Shown one piece after another: positions 33,337 through 44,402 of a stretch of 64,000 bases of DNA. The position numbers and the translations under genes are program-made. Origin of the DNA: Takakia lepidozioides (taxonomy: Eukaryota > Streptophyta > Takakiopsida > Takakiales > Takakiaceae); assembly GCA_030704615.1 (NCBI GenBank), contig CM060732.1, positions 54,789,053 through 54,853,052 on the forward strand. The letters run 5' to 3'. The notes under the pieces were generated by a model, which worked only from the letters and a program-made list of their open reading frames with translations, was not told the DNA's origin and searched no databases. Numbering within the stretch: the first letter of the stretch is position 1; each line of letters opens with the position of its first letter.

Positions 33337-36300
33337 ATGGCGGGCAAGCTCATGCATCCGATGGTCTTGTCCTTCAGGCAGGCAGGGACTTTGAGCGTGT
33401 CTAGGTGGAGGAGAAGATGGGCGGAAGGTGGGGCTCCAATTCACAGTGGAAGTGTGCTGGCTGCAGCAGATGGGAGCGGAGAGCGGCCTGGTGGTGGTGT
33501 GTCGTTGGTTCAGGGTGCTTCGCGGGGACTAGGCTTTGAATTTGTGAGTCTGTTGAAAAATAATCTTCTGGGTCTTTTTTGTCTACCCTGCAGTCTTGCT
33601 ATATGTTTTGGCGTAATGTTGTAGAGTTCCGTTCCTCGGATATCTTTGGTTTGTAACTGTGAATTCCATAGTAAGTGTTTCCATTCTCCATGCTGGTGAG
33701 AAGTTTCGTAATCTGAACTTGATGTCCTCCTCGTGTTGTTGATATGGAGTGGAGATGAGTGAATGTGAAGGATTGATAACTGAGGAATGGAGTGGGTGGA
33801 AATGAAGTAAAATGGGCGGATTTCAATCTTGTAAGCCATGAGATGCATTGGGGAACTGGCAGGTTCGGCAGCTGCTGGAGAAGTCTACAGGGGGTCATGT
33901 GATTGCTACTTGTCGCGATCCCCGTGGTGCAGAGGGTCTGTCGACCCTCAGGGAGCAACATGCAGAGCGGTTGACTTTGTTACCCTTGGATGTCACGAAC
34001 GAAAGCACCATTGACGTAAAATATTAGACCCCATTTGCAAATTCTCGGATTGCAATCGTTTCAGTTCGAAATGTTTTTTGTGTCGCAGTATACCCACCTC
34101 ATCATTGCGTTTGGTGTGCGGATGGATGGTAAGGCGGCAGCAAAGGTCATACTCAAAGACCACGGGAGGCTAGATCTGCTTATCAACACTGCAGGCATTC
34201 TTCATGTCAACAATCTCAATGTGCAACCGGGTACAAGCTTAATCTCTCAACTTCAGTTCCGATTGACTAGTCACTCACACAGAACTCCAGTCACGCCTAG
34301 TCTGTAGCTCATCCTCTGGTCACAGTTATTTATCTCGAAAATTGGAACATGTTGCAGCAATCGTTTCCCTTCATCTCCCAGTAGGTGTTTCAACACGACG
34401 GTGTCCACATTTGTCCAATGTGTTCAACCCTCCCATTGCAGACTAAAATGCCAATCTGTTTCTCTGAAAGTCAATAAACTATTACACCGAGCCCTTGCTA
34501 TAGAAAAAACATCAATCACTATCAGTGAAGTTTTGAAGTAACTCGCTTAAGTTGAGTGCTGGCAATGTTGTAGGGGTGAGAGTGAACCTTGAGCTCTTTG
34601 CTGCACTTGGTTTAGCACTCGATCGGTAGTAAGGAGTTATCCACTTTAGAACGGAGGCTTGAGTTAGCTAATTATAAACCCTTGTTTGTTTGTCACTCTA
34701 GTGCCTGTGTGGGTTCAATCACAGGACAAGAACACGAACAGTTATTTTCAGCATCATGCAAGATAGCCTGGCATGATTACTATCATCCCTGGCTAATCTT
34801 GCTATTTACTAAGTGCCAAAAGGCGGTCTATGTCTCTGTCTCTGTCTGGTGAGATATATCTAAACCTTTTGTTTCACCAATCAGTATCCTAAGTGAGTTG
34901 TTGCTATCAAGATTTGACCCTTGAGGGAGGCAGGAGCAGGTCAGAAAGGGACTATGCATTCATAACCTCAATGTTTTCCCACAAAACATATTTCAAACCC
35001 TTGTGGCCACCGACCCTGCAGAATGGCTCTGCTTGGTAGGGTGACAGTCTTGTATGACCCACATGTCTGTCCCCACAGCACAAGTATGATAGAGCTTTAC
35101 TACAGGCAAATGTGGTTGACAGGGAGGGAGCTATGAAATGGTGGAGGGAAGCAGGGAGAGAGAGCTGAGCTTTGAGCTTCCCATAGTATGACACTTGTGT
35201 TGGATGGGTAAGGGGTGCAGAAACTTCGTTAATCAAAGTAGATCCACAAGCCTTGATTATTACTTACCAAATCAATGCGATGGGGCCTATTCTGGTTACC
35301 AAGGTACTTACCACCGAATCAATCCATGAGCTTTTCTGGCTGAAATTGGTCTATCGATCAGCCGCATATATGCTATAAGTTGCATCTGGTCAATGTTCTG
35401 GCTACTGTGTGTCCTCCAGGAGCAGGAATCATCTCTAGGAATCATTGTTTCCTTCACAGGTGTTGACTTTGGCTTCCTGTGGATAATGTAGAGTTTCTTA
35501 CTTTCTGCTTTCCGTTATCACCATGACATTTGGGAATAGTGACCATCAGTAAATGGTAGATTCCCCCTAGTACCTCCAATTCAGGAATCTTTTCAAATAT
35601 CAATACTGCATGTAGTTTAGGTGGTAAACTTCTTTTGTTTCTTCCGGCTTCCATCTCCCTACCCCACTTGGAAATGGGTTGACACAAGTATCCCTTTATT
35701 TGTGGGGGAATACAGCATATGGCAGCTTTGCTGAAAGCAGGAGGGGGAAAGGGCACAGGAAGGCCTGCAGCCATCATTGCAAATTTGAGTGCACGCGTTG
35801 GGTCCATTGGTGACAACCAACTTGGTGGTTGGTATGCTTATCGTGCCTCCAAGTCCGCCCTCAATCAATGTAAGTTTTGTCCCGCGATGAAATGAAATGA
35901 AAGGTGATTTATAACGTCTGCGGAAAGCTCATAGAGCTTATGGGACAAAATGGAAGAAAACATGAGAGAGGAAACAAAACCAGAGCCAAAAATAAATACT
36001 ATTGCTTGAGTGATTGTCTAAGGGTGAAGGCCTCGTGCAGGTAAGCTGCCAAGCTTTTCTGATCCTCATAGTGGAAGACGTCAGTGAGACATTGGGTTCC
36101 GTGGAATAGACAGTGGAAAGAAAGATCAAACTTTGCTACAGCAATATCTCATATTAAGCAAAGTAGAGAGAAGGCTACATCCAAAGGAAGCCCATGGAGA
36201 GAGATCCCAGATGTGGAATAAGGGGCCATTATGGGTGCCGTAGTTTTCGTGCAATTGCAGTTCCTGTTGGAAGACCATCTCAGGAGTTGAAGTACTGAAC

Positions 36301-37147
36301 CTGCCTCGAAACGGTCTCAAACACTACAGTGACATTTGAGGGCTTAGTGGAGGGTGTCAGTGAGAATCCTACGCTGATATCATCAGAAGCATCCACCTGC
36401 AACCCAGGGTCTTAGCTCAATACCTGTCCTGTTACCTCTAGAGAGTATGTCCCTTTAGCAAGTCAGTAGGAGGATGTGTGGATTGGAACAAAAATCGGAC
36501 TTCTCTTGCAACTACAGTGAATGTAGACATTCTGTTTGATAGTGACTGCAATCATATGCATCTGCAAGGGACCCACTGTATTATCCCTTCTAACTGGTGG
36601 AAGCTGTTTTTGGTCATGCTGTAGCTGGTTTCAGGTCCAAAGCCACATAGGCCTTTGTTGAATGTTACAGTGTATGGCTCACGGAGTGTGGCTGGTGCTT
36701 GAAATTGGTTCCTAGTGGCGTCCAAGCCTCCAGGGCAACAGTAGGTATTCATAGAAAAAATCTTGATGTTCAAAGAGGGCAGTGGCAACAGGAGGGCTGA
36801 TCTGGCTATCATCATTGCTTTTTGTTCTCTCAAAGTGCTTCAGAATCTGCAGTTAATACCCCAGGTTTGATCTTATATGTAACAAAGGCTTCAAATGTCC
36901 ATGATATGCAGTGACAAAAACAGCATCTATCGAATTCGCTCGAAGGAAAGATCCCATAGTGTCTATATTGCTCCATCCTGGGACTGTTGACACCGACCTT
37001 TCCAAGCCTTTTCAACGCAATGTGCCAAAAGGCAAACTCTTCACATGTGAGTATTCAGTCGAGAAGCTTCTGAGCATCATCAATGGCGTGGAAAGCAAAG
37101 ACAATGGAAAGTTTTTTGCTTGGGATGGGGAAGAGATACCTTGGTAG
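33337..37147 (+). CDS. Short-chain dehydrogenase/reductase (C-factor/sniffer type)
   Basis: Exons seen are 33337-33543, 33863-34015, 34134-34230, 35716-35869 and 36912-37147 (stop TAG). Phases agree, except that one exon of roughly 20-30 codons between 34231 and 35715 was not found. The Rossmann fold shows VQGASRGLGFEF (cofactor glycine motif TGxxxGxG), LDVTNEST, LDLLINTAGIL (NAG-like) and the active site YAYRASK (Tyr-x3-Lys), with ANLSARVGSIGDN supplying the Ser. The C-terminus has HPGTVDTDLSKPF. This matches the plant and bacterial SDRs related to C-factor and carbonyl reductase; the substrate is unknown. The start ATG at 33337 gives about 40 residues before the domain, possibly a transit peptide. 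A LINE A fragment sits in intron 35870-36911. Confidence 0.9.
35888..36125 (-). mobile_element. LINE A 3' fragment in a dehydrogenase intron
   Basis: This is a minus-oriented LINE A end with tail, stem-loop and ORF2 C-terminus (window start GAAATGAAATGAAAGG). It is antisense to the dehydrogenase gene. Confidence 0.85.
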
Positions 37148-37194
37148 CCAAGTTCTCATTATTGAGATATTTTTCCAGTGCCATGGACGGATCT

Positions 37195-37640
37195 GACTGT
37201 CCTCACCCTGCCTTCCAGTCTGTGACATGGGCAAGACGTTAAGGATGATCTGATGGGCCTACGAACCCTCGGCACTGGACTGAAATTTAAACTCAGGGCA
37301 GGGAGCCTACCTTTGAACAATAAACAGGTATAGGAGGTTGTAATTGCCCGACGGCCAGGGTATTCTCACCAAAGAGTGACCCTCTTCAGGAATCTCAAGG
37401 ACATGGTTCCTACATCTCTGTTCACCAACTTTCAAAATCTCCAAGCTGAGCCTACAGCCCTGGCCCTGTTGGAGTCCAACTTTTGGGCTAGCACACCTAG
37501 CGGATTGATGATTGTGCAAAGGGCTTTGTAGAGGATATCTGGAAAGACTGAACTAATTGAAGGTAAGTTACACAACTGGACTGAGCCCCTAACAAATGTA
37601 CTGCCTGTTCCTTACGTTCCCGTCCCAACCAAGTTGTACT
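37195..37640 (+). mobile_element. LINE C 3' fragment
   Basis: The segment is a diverged copy of the LINE C sequence at 10300-10750 (GGCACTGGACTGAAATTTAA, CAGGGTATTCTCACC). The frame is broken. Confidence 0.65.
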
Positions 37641-37649
37641 TTACTTCTT

Positions 37650-38590
37650 TTTGCTCTTTCTCTCTCCCTGTCTCCTGGTGGGAAAAGAATTTGGAGCCAT
37701 TACAGTCATCTTTTCTCCAAGCAATGCTTGGCGCCAGGAGCACAACTCCATCTCAGATCCTAGGGGCAGAGTTCGCATGTGTACCATTGCAATCCGAGGC
37801 TCTCTTCCGGCTTACAATCTTTCTCCATAGATTACAGGCCCTTCCACCCAAGGGGCTCGTGGTAAGGGCCCTCGCAACATCTATGAGGCTCAAAGCTGCA
37901 GGTTTCAGGAACTCCTGGTATGCTCGAGTGGACAGTTTATTTCAACGCAACGGACTTACTACTGCTTTCCTATAATGAATCCAGATGAGGTGGACATCAC
38001 GTCCAGACATGACCGCAACAGACTCATTAGGAGAGAGCTTATGGAATTACATGTCCAGAGAACTTGGAAGCTACCCAATCTCACAACAAAGCTCCACTTC
38101 TATCGAGAGACATTCTTGGTGATCCGCGACAATAGAATCTTGAGACCAAATTACCTTTCAGCATCCTTATCTCCTTCCCTCTTGAGGGCATTGGGACGGT
38201 TCAGGGTGGGTTCCCACAACCTACGGATAGAGACTGGCAGATGGGAAAACTTGCAACGGGAGGACCGCCTATGTCCAGCTTGCATAGGGCGCAGCAAGGA
38301 AAATGAAACTGAAGAACACTTCTTCTACTGCCCTCTATACTACGAGATCCATGGGAGATTCCACTGTTTATTCAGTGAACCCAAACTCTCACTGATGTCT
38401 TCCACTATGAGGATCAAAAATGCTTGGCAGCCTACCTGCACGAGGCCTTCACCCTTAGACATTCGCTAGAACATTAATTGTGGTTTCTGGACTTGTTCCT
38501 CTCTCATGTTTCCATTTTGTCCCATAAGCTCTATGAGCTTTCCGTGGACGTTATAAAGTACCATTTCATTTCATTTCATTTCATTTCTCT
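37650..38590 (+). mobile_element. LINE A copy, 5'-truncated
   Basis: The copy is collinear with the last 940 bp of LINE A: the post-RT region, zf-RVT ([11 protein letters not shown]), 3' UTR with stem-loop and a longer tail of four ATTTC units. The ORF is split by a 5-bp loss near 37973 and by small changes near 38330. Confidence 0.9.
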
Positions 38591-38624
38591 CTCTCCCTCT
38601 AGGCTCTCTCATGCTTCCCTCCAA

Positions 38625-38690
38625 ACTGGGTGTGGGGTCTATGGCCATCTATGGCCACAAGGCTCCGGCAAAGAAAGAGTACATTCTCTC
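38625..38690 (+). mobile_element. LINE C tail fragment
   Basis: Carries GGCCACAAGGCTCCGGCAAA, like the LINE C 3' end. It is followed by repeats of TGTACTC up to about 38760. Confidence 0.5.
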
Positions 38691-39029
38691 TTACAATGAG
38701 TACTCAATGTACTCCATGTACTCATGGTAATGTACCCAATGTACTCGGTGTACCATGGTCTCCTCCATGAGATTCTTGTTTGTTGAGGTCCTATCTTCCT
38801 GATGAAAGTTTGCTGAACCCTTGAACAAATCCCTCATGCAAGAGCTGGAGGTTACTTGGAAAGAGGTTACTTGGAAATCCTCAGCTGAATCTTGCATGCG
38901 AAAGCGGAGATCTTTATTATCGCGTCCCTCGAGGTTGTTGGTGTTTTAGTCTCTCAATGGGTAGGTGTACGGCAAATAACGTCTCATGAGTAACTTACAT
39001 TCTCTCTCTCAATCCAGTCGTTGTGTCAA

Positions 39030-39325
39030 TCTGCTGGAGATTCTTTCTTGCGGAAATTGAAAGTGAAGAACATTCTTTCACTCCCTTTGTACCATGAGAT
39101 CCGCGAGAGATTCAACTGTCTATTCCGGAGTACCCGATCTCTCACGTTACCAGGATCAGGAATGCTTGGCAGCTTGCATGCATGAAGCGTTGACTCTTTG
39201 ACACTCCCTTGAGCTTTAGTTAATTTTAGGCTGTTTGTGGGCCCTCTCTCCTTCTTTTTTCTTTCTTCTTTCTTCCTCTTGTCCCATAAGCTCTTGAAGC
39301 TATAAAATACCAATTCATTTCACTT
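39030..39325 (+). mobile_element. Diverged LINE A 3' end
   Basis: The last ORF2 codons (TACCATGAGATCCGCGAGAG), 3' UTR and tail are recognisable, but the conserved stem-loop is disrupted (AAGCTCTTGAAGCT). Confidence 0.7.
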
Positions 39326-39334
39326 CCCTCGAGC

Positions 39335-39780
39335 CCTTCTCCAAACCTGGAACCTCTGCAATCGTCTTTCCTCCAAGCAATGCTGGGGCCAGAGGTGCAA
39401 CACCATTATAAACCTTTATGTGCGGAATTTGCATGTGTGCCGCTTCAACCAAAGACATCTTCCGGCTTACAATCTTCCTTACAAGGTTGCCAGCAGAATG
39501 GCTAACACCCCGAGCTCTATCAGACTCAAAAACGCTGGTTTCAAGACCTCATGGGATGCTGGAGTCTACAACTCTTTTGGGGGCCACGAACTCTCCACTC
39601 CCACAAAATACTGAGGGAGTGGAAATTTCGTCCATGGAAACCCAGTCAATCTTGCAACAAAACTGCAGTTCCCTCCTCCGCAACGATAAGAATCTTGCGG
39701 CCTAATTACCTGACTGCAGCTATGTGTCCCTCTCTTTTGAGGCCATTGACAACAGCTTTGAAGCTGCCCACCATCAAACA
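39335..39780 (+). mobile_element. Diverged LINE A-related ORF2 fragment
   Basis: The segment aligns to the LINE A region starting CTCCAAGCAATGCTGG and running to the RILRPNYL motif, with many substitutions and deletions. It belongs with the old subfamily seen at 12662-12905. Confidence 0.65.
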
Positions 39781-40679
39781 AATCATTCCCCAGCACCACA
39801 GAAAATAGAACCGCATACTGCAAAGATTAAAAGGATTCCCACACGGTCCCGTGGGTATTGTGCCCATCCGTTGGATAAAAGATGGCTGAGCGTTCCTTCC
39901 CGCCCTCTTGACATTTGAACACACGGCTCATTGAGCTTTCTTCCTCCGTCTGTTCTCATTTCACCGCATGGTTGCGCCCAGAAAATCTTAGACATCAACG
40001 TCAGTGTGCTTGTGCGTCTGTCACTGTTTCTTTGTTTATTATAGGAGTAGATGGCGGTGAGGATCAAACCACGGCCATCAACCCAAGACCAGAATGCTAT
40101 GTGTCCCCTTCTCTCAGGTGCCCATCCAGTCTCTTGAATTCTCCTGTTTGATTCGGAGGTCATCTGTAGAACTGTCAGTGGGGATCTGATCTGGAGCGTG
40201 GGAAGAAATTTTTGGGTCGGGGATGGACCCTGCACTTAGGAATCACATGCTTTTGATTTACGGAGGTGTTGTAGTCGTTGGCCGAAGAACCCAACAGGGT
40301 TGTCCAGTCAGCAGCATTCACATGGGAAACGAGACTTCAAAATTGAGTTCCACTTCAACCGATAGGAAACATGCATAGAAACTATAGCACCAGAGTTACA
40401 TCTGTGGACTGTCAGGGGGTTGAAGGAGAGAGCCATAGCGAGGGCAAGAGGAGATCTGAAATGTATTTTTGTGAAAGGAGATTAGTAATTCGAGCATGCA
40501 AACTCTAACACTAGATCTGCAACATCATTGGCACACGAGTTTCTGTGGAGTTTAGGCTTGATCTCCCTCTTGGATTCAAGCAAAGGTGTTTTCTGCAATG
40601 TCATTGCTTGGTTTAGCCCTAGTTAGTGCTGACCAACAAGAACGATCTAATCACAGCCTGTGGGGAAGAGGGCAAGAGA

Positions 40680-41000
40680 AACGAAATGAAAGGAAATGGA
40701 ACTTTATAACGTCCGCAGAAAGCTCAAAGAGCTTATGGGACAAAAGGAGAGCAAGAAACAAGAAACAAGAAGAGAAAAAGAGGGAAGTCAGAAGCAGCCC
40801 AAAAGCAATTACTGCTCAAGGGATTGTCTAAGGGTCAAATCTTCATGCAGGGAAGCTGTCAAGCATAGATAGAAGAAGGAAAAAGAAAGAAGAAAGGAAA
40901 GGAGAGGAGAGGAAGATGTCCATAGGAAGCTCAAAGAGCTTATGGCACAATAGAAAATAAGATAGAAAGAAGGAACATCATGCAGTCCAGGGAAAATCTT
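40680..41000 (-). mobile_element. LINE A 3' fragments, two or three in tandem
   Basis: A minus-oriented LINE A end with tail lies at 40680-40865. Weaker copies of the stem-loop motif (GCTCAAAGAGCTTATGG) follow near 40930 and 40990. Confidence 0.65.
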
Positions 41001-41164
41001 AGAGCTTATTGGACTAGAACACTTTACAATCAAAGAAAGCACTAGAAACTTCTCCTAAAGCGACTTGTGAAGGTGGAGAGACAGAGAGCCAGATGTAGAT
41101 AGAGTGGTTGAAGTGAATTACAGAATATCAGTTAACTTTTCTCTCTTGTATATGAGCAGCCAAG

Positions 41165-41285
41165 ATGCAAAGAGGTGCTGGAAAGCCAGCGTTGGGGAAG
41201 GCAGGTGGGCTCAAGCCACAGCAATCCATTCTGAACGAGCGCAAAATACTGTCCAACATCACAAATTTGTGTTTTTCTTCCCCAG
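41165..41285 (+). other. Possible 5' exon or leader of an unrecognised gene
   Basis: An ATG at 41165 opens a frame with a KPALGKAGG segment and ILNERKILSNITN. I could not join it in phase to the exon that follows at 41286, because the only donor nearby (41205) leaves the wrong phase. It may be a leader, or the start of the same gene through a splice I missed. Confidence 0.25.
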
Positions 41286-41637
41286 GAACCCCTAAGGCCA
41301 CCGTTAAACCAGACTCTGGAAATTACAGTGCAAAGGCAGTGCGTCCTTCGTTGTCCTCCATCAGCTGCTGTCCGTGTCCCCCTTCGCAACATCACCAATG
41401 AGAATGCCCTTCTGAGTCCTTCCCCCAGCAGTGCTCTGGGAAAAGACCTCAAGCAGAGAAAGCCCAAAACTGCAACAAGCCAGCAGAAAGTTGAGGGGCT
41501 CAAAGCTGTGCCTGTTCATCCACCCCTTAGCCAAGAGATCGAGCAGAATATCGAGAAGTGGGTGCAGGAGGGGATTGAGCACATCCATTTCTCTGGTCAG
41601 GACATGGAGGCTGCACATGCCAAGCGTGAAGATGAAG
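41286..41637 (+). CDS. Unrecognised exon (352 bp)
   Basis: The frame is open for 117 codons between a good acceptor (CTTCCCCAG, ending 41285) and a donor GTGTGT at 41638. It encodes a basic Ser/Pro-rich stretch with VPLRNITNEN and then an acidic helix-like end (EQNIEKWVQEGIEHIHFSGQ). The paired ITN motifs here and just upstream faintly recall plant Patronus (securin-like) proteins, but that is a guess. Downstream exons were not found; a LINE A fragment follows at 41750. Confidence 0.4.
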
Positions 41638-41749
41638 GTGTGTGTAATTCTAGGTGTATTTCTCTCGTCAAACAGAAGCTGTCACCTGGTGTCATGTCGA
41701 ACAGTCATCAGCTTGTCACTCATGCAAGATCAATACTGCTGCTGGAGAG

Positions 41750-41875
41750 AAATGAAATGAAATGAAATGGTGCTTTATAACATCCGCGGAAAGCTCATAG
41801 AGCTTATGGGACAAAATGGAAGAAAGCATGAGAGAGGAACAAATCCAGAAACCACAATTAATGTTCTAGCGAGAC
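41750..41875 (-). mobile_element. LINE A 3' end
   Basis: A minus-oriented tail of three ATTTC units and the 3' UTR with stem-loop, ending inside the 3' UTR. Confidence 0.85.
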
Positions 41876-41929
41876 AGAAAAGATAGCATTTCCTACACCC
41901 ATGGGAGACCCTGAGAGAGAATTTTCTCA

Positions 41930-42250
41930 TAAGACATTGTTTGCTGTAGCCTTGTAGCTGCAGACCCTGTGCCCAGTTTGGGCAGAACAAGAGGCAGACA
42001 CTACCTTTGTGAGGGGCTCACTCCAGTAGTGGGACTTACCTTGACATAGTTGGGCTTTCCAGACTTCCTCTAGAAAGCCCTTCATACAACATCAATCTGC
42101 TGTGTGTACCCCAACATGGCCAGGCCAGGGCTTTAGGCTCAGCCTTGAGAGTTTGAAGGTGGGTGAACAGAGGTGTAGGGACTATGTTCTTGATGGTCCT
42201 GAAGAGGGTCGCTGGATATTGCCGCCTGCACATCAGGCATTGACAATCTC
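41930..42250 (-). mobile_element. LINE C 3' fragment
   Basis: The segment reads as the reverse complement of the LINE C end (GTTTGCTGTAGCCTTGTAGC) and then its coding part (FRTIKNIVPTPLFTHLQTLK). It is shorter than the copy at 10216. Confidence 0.65.
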
Positions 42251-44340
42251 TCAGAGAGCAAGAAAGAGAGAGATAAAGAACAGTCTATGGCAATTGGAGG
42301 TCCAGATGGCCCATAGGACACATAGACCAAGAGAGGGAGGGACACAGAGGAGAAGCGTTTTCTTCTTCATGGGAAAGAGAAGTTCCGTTCTCTTGTTAAT
42401 GTCTATATCTGGTCACCAATATGTTGCTAGGATTGGAGCCCCAACGCCATAGACCTAGCAGCACTCCTGATAGAAAGACCATCAATGTCACATGGGTGAA
42501 TGTAAAGCTCCATCAGGAAAAGTATAAAATCCTTTTGCTAGGAGAGCTATCTCAGTACCACATTAGATTAGTCACCAACTGGGAAGGGTGATCCATGGTC
42601 AGCATGCTCCAGCTTCCACAATATCAGAGCATTAAGCTCCTTTTTCTCCATGACAAATATACCCAGATGAAGTGGCTCCGGGAGGGTTCCTATCCGCATC
42701 GGGACCGTTACAGGATTAAGGGGCTGGATTCAAAGAAATCTGGCTGCTCTCTCTTCGCTTGACCTGAGGTTGAGCGTATAAATGGCTGGCTGACCTGAGT
42801 ATAGGAATCCGGTGTTTGGGTATGTACGTACGTACAACCTGGTGTTCTGTATTGGTGTACAGTGGATGTAAGGCTATTCTGTGTATGTGCCACATTCATA
42901 CCCTGCTGCTTAATCCTCTTCGGTGCTTAATCCTCTTGGGGTAGCTCTGTCTCTGTCTTCGTTGCGGTCCACGCTCTTTCCAAGCTACACCCTTCCCACT
43001 ATTCCTGTGCATACAGTTGAGGAACGTTGTATCTCCACCAAACACAAAACTAGTCATCACAATGCAGATTATCCCCAGGGAAGGGGGAGAAGATTCAGAA
43101 GATTCATGGCAGATTCATCGAGAAGATTCATGTTGCCAAGAACCATTCAACTTCCACAGGGTCTTTGAAGCAGATTGAAGCACATTGAAGCACCGCTTCC
43201 AAGATGGAATTTGTACTTTTGAGTATTACTGGCACTGAATGTCCATCATTTGAAACGGGAAGGTGTTTAAGATTACATTTGCTTATAGATTTGTAAATGG
43301 CTTAAAGCCAAAACAAACTGTGTGTCATCGATTGCACCAATCCTTCTGCCCTTTATTTATGCTGCTCATCTCAATTATCGCAGTTCTCAAGCACGCTTCT
43401 CCAACGAAAGGAGGAGTTGTAAAAATCTTCCATGGAGATTGTAGATATGAAGTTCTCAAGTTACAACTCAAGCTTGACAATGTTGCAGATAAACGTGCAG
43501 CGCACAGCATTCCACGAACTAACACATTCCATCAATTCCTCCCTCCCTTAGTAGAGACATGACCCTTCATTGTGGCAGAAGGTGAAAGAGAAACAGCCTG
43601 CGCTTTAGCTGTTCGGAATATAGACATGGATGTTGAGGCTGCCCCATGCCTCGGATTGTAGGACTCTTTAACAAAGCTTCAAGGTGTACTTTCACCTCTT
43701 TATCTCGAAGGGGGCCTAAAATCTGGTACACCAGTCTGACTCATGCTCCTACCAAAGTTGCTTATATTAACATCTCGGTGCACGGCACCAGCTGCTTGCT
43801 CCTCAACCACAGCACTGATGAAAATTGAGTTCGGGAAGCTGCTTGCTCCTTACCGCAGGACTGAATTCTTGATTCCGATATTGCGTTTCAGAAGTTGCTG
43901 CACTGCAGAGATCAGCAACAGCATCACCTCCTCACATACCTATACCCTTGGCTATGCCAAGTGTACGCATCCGCACTGGTCCATCAGACATTGGTCAAAA
44001 TGAAGGTCGGGCCTCTTGAGAGGCTAGGTCAAGCCGCAGCCGTTGGCTCGGCTCCTTAGCCGTTGGCTCGGCTCCTTAGCCGTGGCAAGCTACTTCCATC
44101 CTTTTACCGCTCATCTCCTCCTACTCCCTCTCTTTCCATCTATTGTCACATCCCCCGGGCCCGGACCTCCTCTGAACAAAATTCTTGAATCACTCAACTG
44201 CTGGTAGTTTATGTCAGCGGAGAACACCTTGCATATAGAGGACAGATTTCGGGCCAATATTTTGCTGAGGTAGAATTGTTTGTCCAGTAGGAATTGTGAG
44301 AAATGAAAACAAAACGAATGAATTAAGTGACACTGCTAAA
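42251..44340. other. No supported gene
   Basis: Only short frames are seen. A perfect 20-bp direct repeat occurs at 44041-44060 and 44061-44080 (CGTTGGCTCGGCTCCTTAGC). Confidence 0.45.
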
Positions 44341-44343
44341 CGA

Positions 44344-44395
44344 GAGAGAGAGAGACGAAGAGAGACTGAGAGAGAGAGAAGAGAGTTGCCAAGCA
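44344..44395 (+). promoter_or_regulatory. GA-rich leader before the SelH-like gene
   Basis: A run of GAGAGA units lies directly upstream of the ATG at 44403. Such GA/CT tracts are common in plant 5' UTRs and core promoters; function here is inferred from position. Confidence 0.4.
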
Positions 44396-44402
44396 AGGAT
44401 CG

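Noticed and set aside
34530-34575. Segment encoding GNVVG before GTGAGA as the missing dehydrogenase exon
   Set aside because: The flanking residues do not fit the family and no good acceptor precedes it.
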